64,000 nucleotides of DNA from Streptomyces sp. SLBN-31 (GTDB taxonomy: Bacteria > Actinomycetota > Actinomycetes > Streptomycetales > Streptomycetaceae). Each line of letters begins with the position of its first letter. Position 1 is the stretch's first letter. Positions 44,353-51,245 of the stretch are shown piece by piece. The stretch is taken from positions 1,054,001 through 1,118,000 of the forward strand of contig NZ_VFNC01000003.1 in the NCBI RefSeq assembly GCF_006715395.1. The letters are read 5' to 3'. The notes under the pieces are model-generated. The model worked only from the letters and a program-made list of their open reading frames with translations, did not search any database and was not told the origin of the DNA. The position numbers and the translations under genes were made by a program.

Positions 44353-45476
44353 GCACCACGTCCAACACCGGCACCGTCGACCGTGCCTTCACCGCCGCCC
44401 TCTACGCCGAGTCCGACTCCGCCCTCGACACCGGCGCGTCCCTCCTCGCGGCCGACCCCGCGGTGGACGGGGAACTGGCGCGGCGCGGCCGGGAGTTCGT
44501 GGCGTCGGCGTGGCAGCGCGGCTGGCAGCCGGCCGACCTGGTCCGGGTCGTGCGGCGCGAACTGGACGACGTGCACGTCCGCCTGGTGTCGGCGCTGATC
44601 CGGGAGCAGGTGCCGGACGACCGCCCGCGCGGCCCCCGCTGGACGGCACAGCTGGACGACCTCACGACGGACGCCCCGGCCCGCACCGACCGGTTCACGC
44701 ACGCGACCACGGTTCTGGAGCTGTACCGCCTGCTGTTGCGCCTGCCGACGCTGGAACCCCTCGAAGACCGCGAGCACGGCTCCGCGACCGCCCACCGCGG
44801 CGGCCCCGAGTCCCGCATGCTCGCCCGGATCCGCGCGCTGCTCGCCAAGGCGGAGGCGACCGGATTCCCCGAGGAGGCGGAGGCGCTGACCGCCAAGGCG
44901 CAGGAGCTGACCGCCCGTTACAGCATCGACGAGGCGCTGCTCGCGGCCCGCGCGCCGGCCGCGGACACCCCGGGTGCCTGCCGGATCGGTGTGGAGGCGC
45001 CGTACGAGCAGGCCAAGGCGGTCCTGCTGGACGTGGTGGCCACCGCCAACCACTGCCGGGCCGTGTGGAACGAAGCGTGGGGCTTCTCCACGGTCGTCGG
45101 ATTCGAGGCCGACCTCGAGGTGGTCGAGCTGCTGTACACCTCGCTGCTGGTGCAGGCCACGCACGCGATGACGACGGCCGAGACGGCGCAGAGGGCGGGC
45201 GGCCGCAAGCGCACCAAGACCTTCCGGCAGTCCTTCCTCGCGGCCTACGCCCACCGGATGGGCATACGTCTGGCGGCCGCCGCCGAGACCCAGGTGACCG
45301 ACGACCTGCTGCCGGTCCTGGCCTCGCGGGAGGTCGCCGTCACGGCGCACACGGACCGCATGTTCCCGAGCACGACCACGACCCGGATGCGCGGAGTGAG
45401 TGACGCCCAGGGCTGGACGGAGGGAGCGGAGGCCGCCGACCGGGCGCGGATCGCGTCCCGGCCGCGGCTGCCGTGA
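44349..45476 (+). CDS. DUF2786 domain protein
   Basis: A 375-aa soluble protein. Near residues 158-195 it has MLARIRALLAKAEATGFPEEAEALTAKAQELTARYSID, the DUF2786 motif. An N-terminal ~130-residue helical part (FVASAWQRGWQPADLVRVVRREL) and a C-terminal mixed part containing TAETAQRAGGRKRTKTFRQSFLAAYAHRMGIRL follow the family pattern. Function unknown. Starts with GTG overlapping the stop of the upstream small gene. Confidence 0.85.
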   Translation: MSTTSNTGTVDRAFTAALYAESDSALDTGASLLAADPAVDGELARRGREFVASAWQRGWQPADLVRVVRRELDDVHVRLVSALIREQVPDDRPRGPRWTAQLDDLTTDAPARTDRFTHATTVLELYRLLLRLPTLEPLEDREHGSATAHRGGPESRMLARIRALLAKAEATGFPEEAEALTAKAQELTARYSIDEALLAARAPAADTPGACRIGVEAPYEQAKAVLLDVVATANHCRAVWNEAWGFSTVVGFEADLEVVELLYTSLLVQATHAMTTAETAQRAGGRKRTKTFRQSFLAAYAHRMGIRLAAAAETQVTDDLLPVLASREVAVTAHTDRMFPSTTTTRMRGVSDAQGWTEGAEAADRARIASRPRLP

Positions 45477-45485
45477 GACGGCGTG

Positions 45486-45989
45486 TCAGTCGCCCGCCTG
45501 GGTGAAGGGCGTGACGGAGGCGTTCGGCGTGTTCCCCTGGAGGGCGACCTCGCCGTACGACCACGTGAAGCTGTGACCCGCGGTGGAGCCGGGCAGGGTG
45601 AACTTCGCGGACTTCACCGGCAGGCTCTGCTTCCCGCCCGTGCCACCGCGTGTGTAGGTGATCGTGAAGGAGGCGGTCGCGTCCTTGGCCAGGGTCAGCT
45701 TCCGGGGCTTGGCGGACTTGTCGGCGGGGACGGTCTTCGTGTCGCCGCCCGCGAGGAGGTCGACGGCCGGGAACCCGTTCAGGACGCACTTGGCGTCGCG
45801 GTTGGTGAGCGTGACGGTGACGTTGCCGGTGTCCCCGGCGGCCGGGGCCGCACTGGCTGCGACGTCCACGCCGAGCGTGCACCCGGCATCGGCCTTGTTC
45901 TTGTCGCCGTCGTCACCGCCGTTGCTGTCACAGGCGGTCAGGAGCAGAGCCGCCGCGAGGGCGGCGACGGCGAGCGGGGTGGTGCGCAT
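45486..45989 (-). CDS. DUF4232-type lipoprotein
   Basis: A 167-aa predicted lipoprotein: MRTTPLAVAALAAALLLTAC with lipobox LTAC, an Asp/Gly-rich spacer, then an Ig-like beta domain (GNVTVTLTNRDAKCVLNGFPAVDL) with two cysteines likely paired. AGAGGAACCAC precedes the ATG. A second lipoprotein gene lies 39 bp upstream in the same direction, suggesting an operon. Confidence 0.85.
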   Translation of the reverse strand: MRTTPLAVAALAAALLLTACDSNGGDDGDKNKADAGCTLGVDVAASAAPAAGDTGNVTVTLTNRDAKCVLNGFPAVDLLAGGDTKTVPADKSAKPRKLTLAKDATASFTITYTRGGTGGKQSLPVKSAKFTLPGSTAGHSFTWSYGEVALQGNTPNASVTPFTQAGD

Positions 45990-46028
45990 GTGGTTCCTCT
46001 GGTGCTCAGGGGAGTGGTGCCGCCGAAC

Positions 46029-46559
46029 CTACTGCCCCAGAGCGGCCGTCGGCAGCCCGGACGGCAGCTTGCCACCTTCCGCCTTGGTGTAGGTCTCCTT
46101 GCCCAGGCTGCCCGACCACGTGATGTGCAGCGAGTTCTTCGAAGCGGAGTCGACCATCCCGGTCGCCCGCTCCTTGCTGCCGTCCGTGCACGTCAGATGG
46201 ATCATCTCCATGCCGGCCTCCTTGCCCGCGGTACCACTGCACACGGAACCGCCGGTCGAGAAGAGGCCGGCCTGCTTGCCCGTGATCACCAGGGCCACGG
46301 CCTTGCCGCCCTTGGTGGCGAGCCAGCTGCCCTGCAGCTCGTCGGAGGAGTCCGTCGCGGCACCGCTCCCGCCGCCCGTGGCCGAGCCCGTGGCCGAGGA
46401 GGCCGACGCGCTGGGACTCGACGAGGAGGAGTCCCCGGAGTCGCCGCCGCTGCACGCGGTCAGCACGAGCGCGCCCGTCAGCCCCGCGGCCGCGGCCGCG
46501 ATCCGCAGCCGCCGGCGCGACAGCGTACGGGCGGGACGCGTGAAGGTCGCCGAAGTCAC
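46029..46559 (-). CDS. Lipoprotein with Ser/Ala/Gly-rich linker
   Basis: A 176-aa predicted lipoprotein with an RRR leader, hydrophobic stretch and lipobox LTAC, then a ~35-residue Ser/Ala/Gly linker and a ~100-residue domain (DELQGSWLATKGGKAVALVITGKQAGLFSTGGSVCSG) with two cysteines. Family unknown. GTG 46559 follows GGGAGCTACCA. First gene of a likely two-gene lipoprotein operon. Confidence 0.8.
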   Translation of the reverse strand: MTSATFTRPARTLSRRRLRIAAAAAGLTGALVLTACSGGDSGDSSSSSPSASASSATGSATGGGSGAATDSSDELQGSWLATKGGKAVALVITGKQAGLFSTGGSVCSGTAGKEAGMEMIHLTCTDGSKERATGMVDSASKNSLHITWSGSLGKETYTKAEGGKLPSGLPTAALGQ

Positions 46560-46704
46560 TGGTAGCTCCCTGGCTGTAGCGGGCGGTGGCCGGACGTCCG
46601 GCCGAGTGGCCGCGACGCCCGCAGCAAGCTATCAGGGACCTCCGTCCGTCCCATGGGGAGCGGCTGTGAGATTCGCCGGACCTCTCACGGGCCCGCCGTG
46701 ACAC

Positions 46705-47010
46705 CTACCAGGACGACTTGCGCACCCCCGGCAGGAACCCGGCGTGCGCCTGCTCCCGCAAGCTCACCCGGGACAGCCCGAACGCCCGGAAATATCCGCG
46801 TGGCCGCCCGTCGACCTGGTCCCGGTTGCGTACGCGCGTCGCGCTCGCGTCTCTAGGCTGGCGCCCCAACTCCCGCCGGGCGGCGAGCCGTTCCTCCTCG
46901 GTCGACGAGGGTTGGCGGAGGACCGCCTTGAGCTCGGCCCGGCGCTCGGCGTAGCGGGCGACGATCCGTCGCCGCCTGTCGTTCTTCGCGATCTTGCTCT
47001 TCTTCGCCAT
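46705..47010 (-). CDS. rpsN: Ribosomal protein S14, zinc-independent paralogue
   Basis: A 101-aa uS14 ([14 protein letters not shown] start, [20 protein letters not shown]-terminal PGVRKSSW) with no cysteine, so it is the C-minus form that replaces the zinc-binding S14 under zinc limitation. Its ATG overlaps the L28 stop (TGATG). Expected to be controlled by Zur through the box at 47293. Confidence 0.96.
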   Translation of the reverse strand: MAKKSKIAKNDRRRRIVARYAERRAELKAVLRQPSSTEEERLAARRELGRQPRDASATRVRNRDQVDGRPRGYFRAFGLSRVSLREQAHAGFLPGVRKSSW

Positions 47011-47246
47011 CAGACCCGCACCCCGCGCGCCCGGATCCGGGCCACGGCCGCCTCGACGCCGGTCGCGTCGACGGTCCTGATCCCGCGCACGCTCAGCCGC
47101 AGCCGTACGTATCGGCCCTCGCTCGGCAGCCAGTACCGCTTGCTCTGGACGTTGGGGTCGAAGCGGCGCGAGGTGCGCCGGTGGGAGTGGGAGACGCGGT
47201 TGCCGAAGCCCGGCCGGGCCCCGGTCAGCATGCAGTGCGCGGACAT
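47010..47246 (-). CDS. rpmB: Ribosomal protein L28, zinc-independent paralogue
   Basis: A 78-aa bL28: [51 protein letters not shown]. Only one cysteine remains in place of the CxxC pairs of zinc-binding L28. ATG 47246 gives the usual MSAHC start with AGGAGAGG about 10 bp upstream; ATG 47255 would add three residues. First gene of the leftward arm of a divergent Zur-type cluster. Confidence 0.95.
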   Translation of the reverse strand: MSAHCMLTGARPGFGNRVSHSHRRTSRRFDPNVQSKRYWLPSEGRYVRLRLSVRGIRTVDATGVEAAVARIRARGVRV

Positions 47247-47292
47247 GGGTGACATACCTCTCCTGAAGCGACAGCCGAAGCATTGTCGCTAA

Positions 47293-47307
47293 TGGAATTC
47301 ATTTTCA
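47293..47307. promoter_or_regulatory. Zur box
   Basis: TGGAATTCATTTTCA closely matches the actinobacterial Zur operator (TGAAAAT-N-ATTTTCA); the right half is exact. It sits between the divergent L28 and L33 genes, where Zur is known to repress ribosomal protein paralogues in Streptomyces. Confidence 0.85.
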
Positions 47308-47320
47308 GTAAGGTATCAGC

Positions 47321-47485
47321 ATGGCTCGCAACGAACTCCGCCCGGTCATCAGGCTCCGCTCCACGGCGGGCACCGGCTTCACGTACGTGACCCGCAAGAA
47401 CCGCCGCAACGACCCGGATCGCATGACCCTGCGCAAGTACGACCCGGTCGCCGGCCGCCACGTCGACTTCCGAGAGGAGCGCTGA
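47321..47485 (+). CDS. rpmG: Ribosomal protein L33, zinc-independent paralogue
   Basis: A 54-aa bL33: [20 protein letters not shown], then [21 protein letters not shown] and a HVDFREER end. It lacks all four zinc cysteines. Starts 13 bp after the Zur box, so the mRNA leader is very short. First gene of the rightward arm, followed by the broken L31/S18 remnants. Confidence 0.95.
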   Translation: MARNELRPVIRLRSTAGTGFTYVTRKNRRNDPDRMTLRKYDPVAGRHVDFREER

Positions 47486-47494
47486 ACCACCGCC

Positions 47495-47573
47495 ATGCGC
47501 AAGGGAATCCACCCCGCCTACGGTCCCGTCGTCTTCCGCGACCGCGCCGCCGGCCACGCCTTCCTCACCCGTT
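47495..47573 (+). pseudogene. rpmE2: 5' fragment of ribosomal protein L31 type B
   Basis: [20 protein letters not shown] followed by HAFLTRS is the first ~27 residues of zinc-independent bL31 (normally ~85 aa). After the codons for TRS the L31 sequence stops and the 3' end of an S18 gene begins in a different frame. Read through, the frame yields a 73-aa product with a nonsense tail (Pro/Ala/His-rich). So the gene is truncated and probably not functional. Confidence 0.88.
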
Positions 47574-47690
47574 CACGGCAAGATCCGCAGCCGTCGGGTC
47601 ACTCACGTCACCGCCCAGCAGCAGCGCCTGCTGGCCCGTGCGATCAAGAACGCCCGGGAGATGGCGCTGCTGCCCTCCGCGGCCCGGTAA
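47574..47690 (+). pseudogene. rpsR2: 3' fragment of ribosomal protein S18
   Basis: In the frame ending at TAA 47688-47690 the sequence reads [20 protein letters not shown] then [18 protein letters not shown], the last ~38 residues of bS18 (normally ~80 aa). No start codon is available in this frame, and it is out of frame with the L31 fragment. It is the far side of a deletion that removed the rest of L31 and the first half of S18. Confidence 0.88.
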
Positions 47691-47708
47691 GCCCGCTGGT
47701 GAAGTGGC

Positions 47709-47757
47709 ATAGGTAGGAGATTCCCTACGGTTGACGCGTAGGGAATCTCCTACCTAT
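47709..47757. repeat. 21-bp perfect inverted repeat around a -35 element
   Basis: Left arm 47709-47729 and right arm 47737-47757 are exact complements, separated by GTTGACG. Each arm contains the near-palindrome GTAGGAGATTCCCTAC. TTGACG (47731-47736) and TATTGT (47755-47760) are 18 bp apart, forming a promoter for the VOC gene with the -10 six bases before its ATG. The repeat could also act as terminator for the ribosomal-protein mRNA. Confidence 0.85.
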
Positions 47758-47766
47758 TGTGCTGCC

Positions 47767-48138
47767 ATGAACATCACCCACGCCTCCTTCGTGACCCTGC
47801 CCGTCTCCGACCAGGACCGCGCCCTGCGCTTCTACGCGGACGTCCTAGGCTTCGAGGTCACCGCCGACCTGGACCTGCCGCAGGGGCGGTGGCTCCAGGT
47901 GGCCCCCAAGGGCGCCCAGACCGTCTTCACGCTCGCCGGGCCCGGCATGGGTGGCTTCGAGCCCGGCTCGGCGCGGGGGATCATGTTGGTGACGACCGAT
48001 GTCGACGCGGACTGCGCCAGGCTCACGGAGGCCGGGATCGCGGTCACCGGGCCCGAGGGCCGGCCGTGGGGCCGGATGGCTTCCTTCGCGGACCCCGACG
48101 GCAACGGTCTGATGCTGTTGACGGAGGCACACCACTAG
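47767..48138 (+). CDS. VOC-superfamily (glyoxalase/dioxygenase-like) protein
   Basis: A 123-aa vicinal-oxygen-chelate protein with two beta-alpha-beta-beta-beta modules: ASFVTLPVSDQDRALRFYADVLGFEV and FADPDGNGLMLLTE, carrying a typical Glu/Asp set near the end. Could be a glyoxalase, a resistance binding protein or a dioxygenase relative. First gene of a VOC-ArsR-SRPBCC operon. No Shine-Dalgarno; the -10 is six bases from the ATG, so the mRNA is probably leaderless. Confidence 0.87.
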   Translation: MNITHASFVTLPVSDQDRALRFYADVLGFEVTADLDLPQGRWLQVAPKGAQTVFTLAGPGMGGFEPGSARGIMLVTTDVDADCARLTEAGIAVTGPEGRPWGRMASFADPDGNGLMLLTEAHH

Positions 48139-48148
48139 GAAGGCCGGG

Positions 48149-48502
48149 ATGACTGCAGCCGGGGCCGTCGAGGCGGACGCGGACCGCGTCTTCGCCGCGC
48201 TCGCCAACGCCACCCGCCGCGAGGTGCTGCGGCTCCTCCGAGAGGGCGGACCGCAGCCGGTGCAAACACTGGCCGAGCACTTCGACATGCGCCGCCCGAG
48301 CCTGTCGGAGCACCTCAGGGTGCTGCGCGAGGCCGGCCTGGTCTCCGAGCAGCGCTCGGGGCGCAACCGCATCTACCGCCTGGAGGCGGCCCCGCTCGCC
48401 GACGTGCAGGACTGGCTCCACCCCTACGAGCGCTTCTGGCGCGACCGCCTGAACGACCTCGGCGACCTCCTGGACCGCATGCCCGACGGTGATCCGGCAT
48501 GA
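48149..48502 (+). CDS. ArsR-family repressor
   Basis: A 117-aa winged-helix regulator: ALANATRREVLRLLREGGPQPVQTLAEHFDMRRPSLSEHLRVLREAGLVSEQRSGRNRIYRLE. No metal-binding cysteine pair, so it likely senses an organic ligand or acts with the SRPBCC partner. The start is 10 bp after the VOC stop and its end overlaps the next gene (ATGA). The likely operator is the inverted repeat at 47709-47757 (inference). Confidence 0.9.
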   Translation: MTAAGAVEADADRVFAALANATRREVLRLLREGGPQPVQTLAEHFDMRRPSLSEHLRVLREAGLVSEQRSGRNRIYRLEAAPLADVQDWLHPYERFWRDRLNDLGDLLDRMPDGDPA

Positions 48503-48969
48503 CCGGCCCCGAGCCTGAGCCCGACGACGACCTCACCGTCGTCCGCGTCGACCGCTTCTTCCCGCACCCGCCGGCCAAGGTCTGGCGGGCCCTGACCGAC
48601 CCCGCCCTGCTCGTGCAGTGGCAGATGCAGGGCAGCGAGGACTTCCGGCTGGAGGTCGGTCACCGCTACCGCCTGACCGCCGTACCCCGGCCCAACGTGA
48701 ACTTCTCCGGCATCGTCGACGTGATGGTTCTCGGGTACGACGTCGAGCGGATGCTCTCGCTGCGCTGGGCGGACGCCGATCCGGCCAACCCGGCCGACTG
48801 GACCGTCACGTGGACACTGGAACAGGAAGGCCGCGGAACGCGTCTCTTCCTTGTGCACGAGGGATTCGATCCCGACGATCCCGTCCAGCTGATGGCCCGC
48901 TCGATCATGGGCGGGGGCTGGAGGGCGCATGTGATGCCGAGCCTGGGGCAAGCGCTGGAACGGATGTAG
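48499..48969 (+). CDS. SRPBCC/AHSA1-family protein
   Basis: A 156-aa START-like protein with AHSA1 features: VRVDRFFPHPPAKVWRALTDPALLVQW at the N-terminus, WADADPANPADWTVTWTLEQEGRGTRLFLVHEGF and a C-terminal helix GGGWRAHVMPSLGQALE. It has a hydrophobic ligand cavity in related structures. Pairing with ArsR and overlap by 4 bp are common; ligand unknown. Confidence 0.88.
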   Translation: MTGPEPEPDDDLTVVRVDRFFPHPPAKVWRALTDPALLVQWQMQGSEDFRLEVGHRYRLTAVPRPNVNFSGIVDVMVLGYDVERMLSLRWADADPANPADWTVTWTLEQEGRGTRLFLVHEGFDPDDPVQLMARSIMGGGWRAHVMPSLGQALERM

Positions 48970-49009
48970 CACCTCGCAGTTCACATCCGTAACCACAGGA
49001 ACACCCCGC

Positions 49010-49039
49010 GTGCACGTGCATCTGCTCATGCATCTGCAC
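49010..49039 (+). repeat. Repeat cassette upstream of the DUF397 gene (copy 1)
   Basis: Begins GTGCACGTGCATCTGC and ends TGCATCTGCAC, i.e. two direct TGCATCTGC units. The same cassette stands in the opposite orientation at 50024-50054, upstream of the ATPase gene, at almost the same distance (78 versus 77 bp) from the start codon. A -10-like TATGAT follows at 49051-49056. Confidence 0.8.
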
Positions 49040-49117
49040 ATGAACAGGGCTATGATCCCAAGCAGTTGACCATTGCATCAATGGCCCCAGGGCCACCGCA
49101 CCACCGGGGAGCGACCT

Positions 49118-49357
49118 GTGGACCGCGACGTGTACAACGGCATGGCAGCCACGGAGCTGAACGGGGTGGCCTGGCAGAAGAGTCGGCACAGCAACTCGCA
49201 GGGTTCCTGCGTGGAGTTCGCCCGGCTGCCCGGCGGCGACGTGGCCGTGCGCAACTCCCGCTTTCCCGACGGGCCCGCGCTCGTCTACACGCGAGCGGAG
49301 ATCGAGGCAATGCTCCTGGGCATCAAGGACGGCGAGTTCGACCACCTCGTGGGCTGA
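49118..49357 (+). CDS. DUF397 protein
   Basis: A 79-aa protein with the DUF397 core: ELNGVAWQKSRHSNSQGSCVEFARLPGGDVAVRNSRFPDGPALVYTRAEIEAMLLGIKDGEFDHL. DUF397 proteins are partners of Xre-type regulators in Streptomyces and affect development. GTG 49118 has GGGGAGCGACCT upstream. The cognate Xre gene is at 50251, with an anti-sigma-like ATPase gene between them on the other strand. Confidence 0.9.
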   Translation: MDRDVYNGMAATELNGVAWQKSRHSNSQGSCVEFARLPGGDVAVRNSRFPDGPALVYTRAEIEAMLLGIKDGEFDHLVG

Positions 49358-49433
49358 CGCCGACCGTCGGTGACGGTCGGGGCCGGGTCCGTGACGCGCG
49401 TAGAACAGTGGCCTCAGAAAACGCCGCGGTGCC

Positions 49434-49946
49434 TCACTCGGCCAACTCCGAGTGAGGCTCGGGCAGTTGGAACAGCGCCCAGACCACCTTGCCGCCGAGT
49501 GCGCCCGCGAGCGGGTGCCAGCCCCAGCCGTCGGCGAAGGAGTCGACCAGGAACAGTCCGCGCCCGGACTCCGCCGAGAAGTCCTCCGTCTCGCGCTCGA
49601 CCGGGCTGTCCTGGCTGGGGTCGCGCACCGCGCACACCAGCCGCTCGGTCCAGCGCAGCAGATGCAGCCGTACGCACGGGGTCGGCTCCGCGGAACGCAC
49701 CGCGCCGGCCGGCAGGGCGTGCCGCAGCGCGTTGGTGACGAGCTCGGAGACCACCAGGCAGACGTCGTCGAAGCGGTCGCCTGTCTCCCACTGGTCCAGT
49801 GTTCTGCGGGTGAAGCCCCTCGCCTCGCGCACCGCTTCGTAGCGGGCGGGAAGGGCACAGGAGGCGGCGTTGGACACGGCCGCGATGTCCAGCGGCGGAA
49901 GGCCCTGCCGTAACGGCTCGAGCATGGTCGATCCATTCGTCCCCAT
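49434..49946 (-). CDS. HATPase_c anti-sigma-factor-like ATPase
   Basis: A 170-aa RsbW/SpoIIAB-fold protein: N box DDVCLVVSELVTNALRHA with the conserved Glu and Asn, and ESGRGLFLVDSFADGWGW as the G boxes. Such proteins in Streptomyces (AbaA-type clusters) bind sigma factors or antagonists. ATG 49946 has GGGAG upstream at 9 bp. A frame extends upstream to ATG 50105 behind GGGGAGAAG, but the extra sequence has poor codon bias, includes the repeat cassette, and gives a His-rich leader; I consider it non-coding. Confidence 0.87.
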   Translation of the reverse strand: MGTNGSTMLEPLRQGLPPLDIAAVSNAASCALPARYEAVREARGFTRRTLDQWETGDRFDDVCLVVSELVTNALRHALPAGAVRSAEPTPCVRLHLLRWTERLVCAVRDPSQDSPVERETEDFSAESGRGLFLVDSFADGWGWHPLAGALGGKVVWALFQLPEPHSELAE

Positions 49947-50250
49947 GCGAGGCACTCCCGGGAATTCGCGGTCCAAGCGTGCACGATGCAGCGGTTGCGC
50001 GAGACCATGGTTTCGGATGTGTGGTGCAGATGCAAGGTGCAGATGCACGTGCACGTGACCGAATTGGACGTTCCCGTACCGCTTGTTGGCCATTTTTTCC
50101 GCCATCTTCTCTCCCCGTACTTGCCAACTCCCTCTCTCTTCCTGTGCAGAATCTTTGGGTTCTTTGCTTCTCTGTAATCGGACGAGTACTGCTCGGAGTG
50201 ATTTAGTGGCAGACTGCGGCCCCTGAAGGCGGTTGGGGAGGCTGGCGAAC
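49947..50250. promoter_or_regulatory. Divergent promoter region of the ATPase and Xre genes
   Basis: About 300 bp, partly AT-rich (50090-50210). It holds copy 2 of the GTGCACGTGCATCTGC cassette at 50024-50054, oriented toward the ATPase gene. The side facing the Xre gene shows no clear copy of the cassette. Confidence 0.55.
50024..50054 (-). repeat. Repeat cassette upstream of the ATPase gene (copy 2)
   Basis: On the minus strand it begins GTGCACGTGCATCTGC and ends TGCATCTGCAC, matching copy 1 except for a few changes and a one-base insertion between the two TGCATCTGC units. Confidence 0.8.
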
Positions 50251-51111
50251 GTGAGCGTGGGAGAGCCCGGATCGGTGGTGCGGCGCATGCTGCTCGGCTC
50301 GCAACTGAGGCGACTGCGCGAGGCGCGGGGGATCACGCGCGAGGCCGCGGGTTACTCGATCCGCGCCTCGGAGTCGAAGATCAGCCGGATGGAGCTGGGC
50401 CGGGTGAGCTTCAAGACGCGTGACGTGGAAGACCTGTTGACGCTGTACGGCATCACCGACGAGGCGGAGCGAACCCAGCTCATCTCCCTCGCCCGGGAGG
50501 CCAACGTGGCGGGTTGGTGGCACAGCTACTCCGACGTCCTGCCGAGCTGGTTCCCCACCTATGTGGGCCTGGAGGGCGCCGCCTCCCTCATCCGCGCCTA
50601 CGAGGTGCAGTTCGTGCACGGGCTGCTGCAGACCGAGGCGTACGCACGTGCGGTCGTCCGCCGCGGCATGAAGGGGGCGAGCGAGGCCGAGGTCGAGAAG
50701 CGGGTGGCGGTGCGCCTGGAGCGGCAGAAGTACCTCGTCTCCGAGAACGCGCCCGACTTCCACATCGTGCTCGACGAGGCCGCCCTGCGACGCCCGTACG
50801 GCGACCGGGAGGTGATGCGCGGTCAGCTCCAGCACCTGATCGACGTCTCCGAGCATCCCAACGTGCGGTTGCAGATCATGCCGTTCAGCTTCGGCGGCCA
50901 CTCCGGCGAGAGCGGCGCGTTCACGATCCTGTCCTTCACGGAGTCGGACCTGACGGACGTCGTCTACCTGGAGCAGCTCACCAGCGCGCTCTACCTGGAC
51001 AAACACGAGGACGTCGCCCAGTACGAGAAGGCCCTCAAGGAGCTCCAGCAGGACAGCCCGGGACCGGACGAGAGCCGCGACCTTCTCCGGGGTCTCCTCC
51101 AGCTTTCCTAG
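50251..51111 (+). CDS. Xre-family regulator (DUF5753 type)
   Basis: A 286-aa regulator: N-terminal helix-turn-helix LGSQLRRLREARGITREAAGYSIRASESKISRMELGRVSFKTRDVEDLLTLYG, then the DUF5753 domain (YVGLEGAASLIRAYEVQFVHGLLQTEAYARAV; LQIMPFSFGGHSGESGAFTILSF). These proteins pair with DUF397. GTG 50251 has GGGGAGG nine bases upstream. It is a good candidate to bind the two cassettes at 49010 and 50024, though that is inferred. Confidence 0.92.
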   Translation: MSVGEPGSVVRRMLLGSQLRRLREARGITREAAGYSIRASESKISRMELGRVSFKTRDVEDLLTLYGITDEAERTQLISLAREANVAGWWHSYSDVLPSWFPTYVGLEGAASLIRAYEVQFVHGLLQTEAYARAVVRRGMKGASEAEVEKRVAVRLERQKYLVSENAPDFHIVLDEAALRRPYGDREVMRGQLQHLIDVSEHPNVRLQIMPFSFGGHSGESGAFTILSFTESDLTDVVYLEQLTSALYLDKHEDVAQYEKALKELQQDSPGPDESRDLLRGLLQLS

Positions 51112-51169
51112 GGATCCGCCCGGGTTCTTCCCGGGTCCTCCCCAGAACTTCGCTCAGTGTCCCCAACTC

Positions 51170-51184
51170 ACTTGTGTCACAAGT
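51170..51184. promoter_or_regulatory. Palindromic operator ACTTGTGTCACAAGT
   Basis: Perfect 7-bp arms around a central T, 61 bp upstream of the aldehyde dehydrogenase start. Likely a dimeric repressor site (inference). Confidence 0.55.
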
Positions 51185-51245
51185 ACGATGACACCAGATC
51201 AGACCGTGACGTTGATCGTGTGTCTGCGAGTGATTTGGGGATCAC

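Noticed and set aside
47495..47716. A novel 73-aa protein starting with an L31-like segment
   Set aside because: The second half is S18 coding sequence read in the wrong frame; a deletion scar explains it better than a new gene.
49434..50336. A 300-aa version of the anti-sigma-like ATPase with a long His-rich N-terminus
   Set aside because: The extension has low third-position GC, contains the repeat cassette found upstream of another gene, and ATG 49946 has a good ribosome binding site.
49118..51111. Classic toxin-antitoxin pair (DUF397 and Xre)
   Set aside because: The genes are not in one operon here and a third gene lies between them on the other strand; a regulatory group is the safer description.
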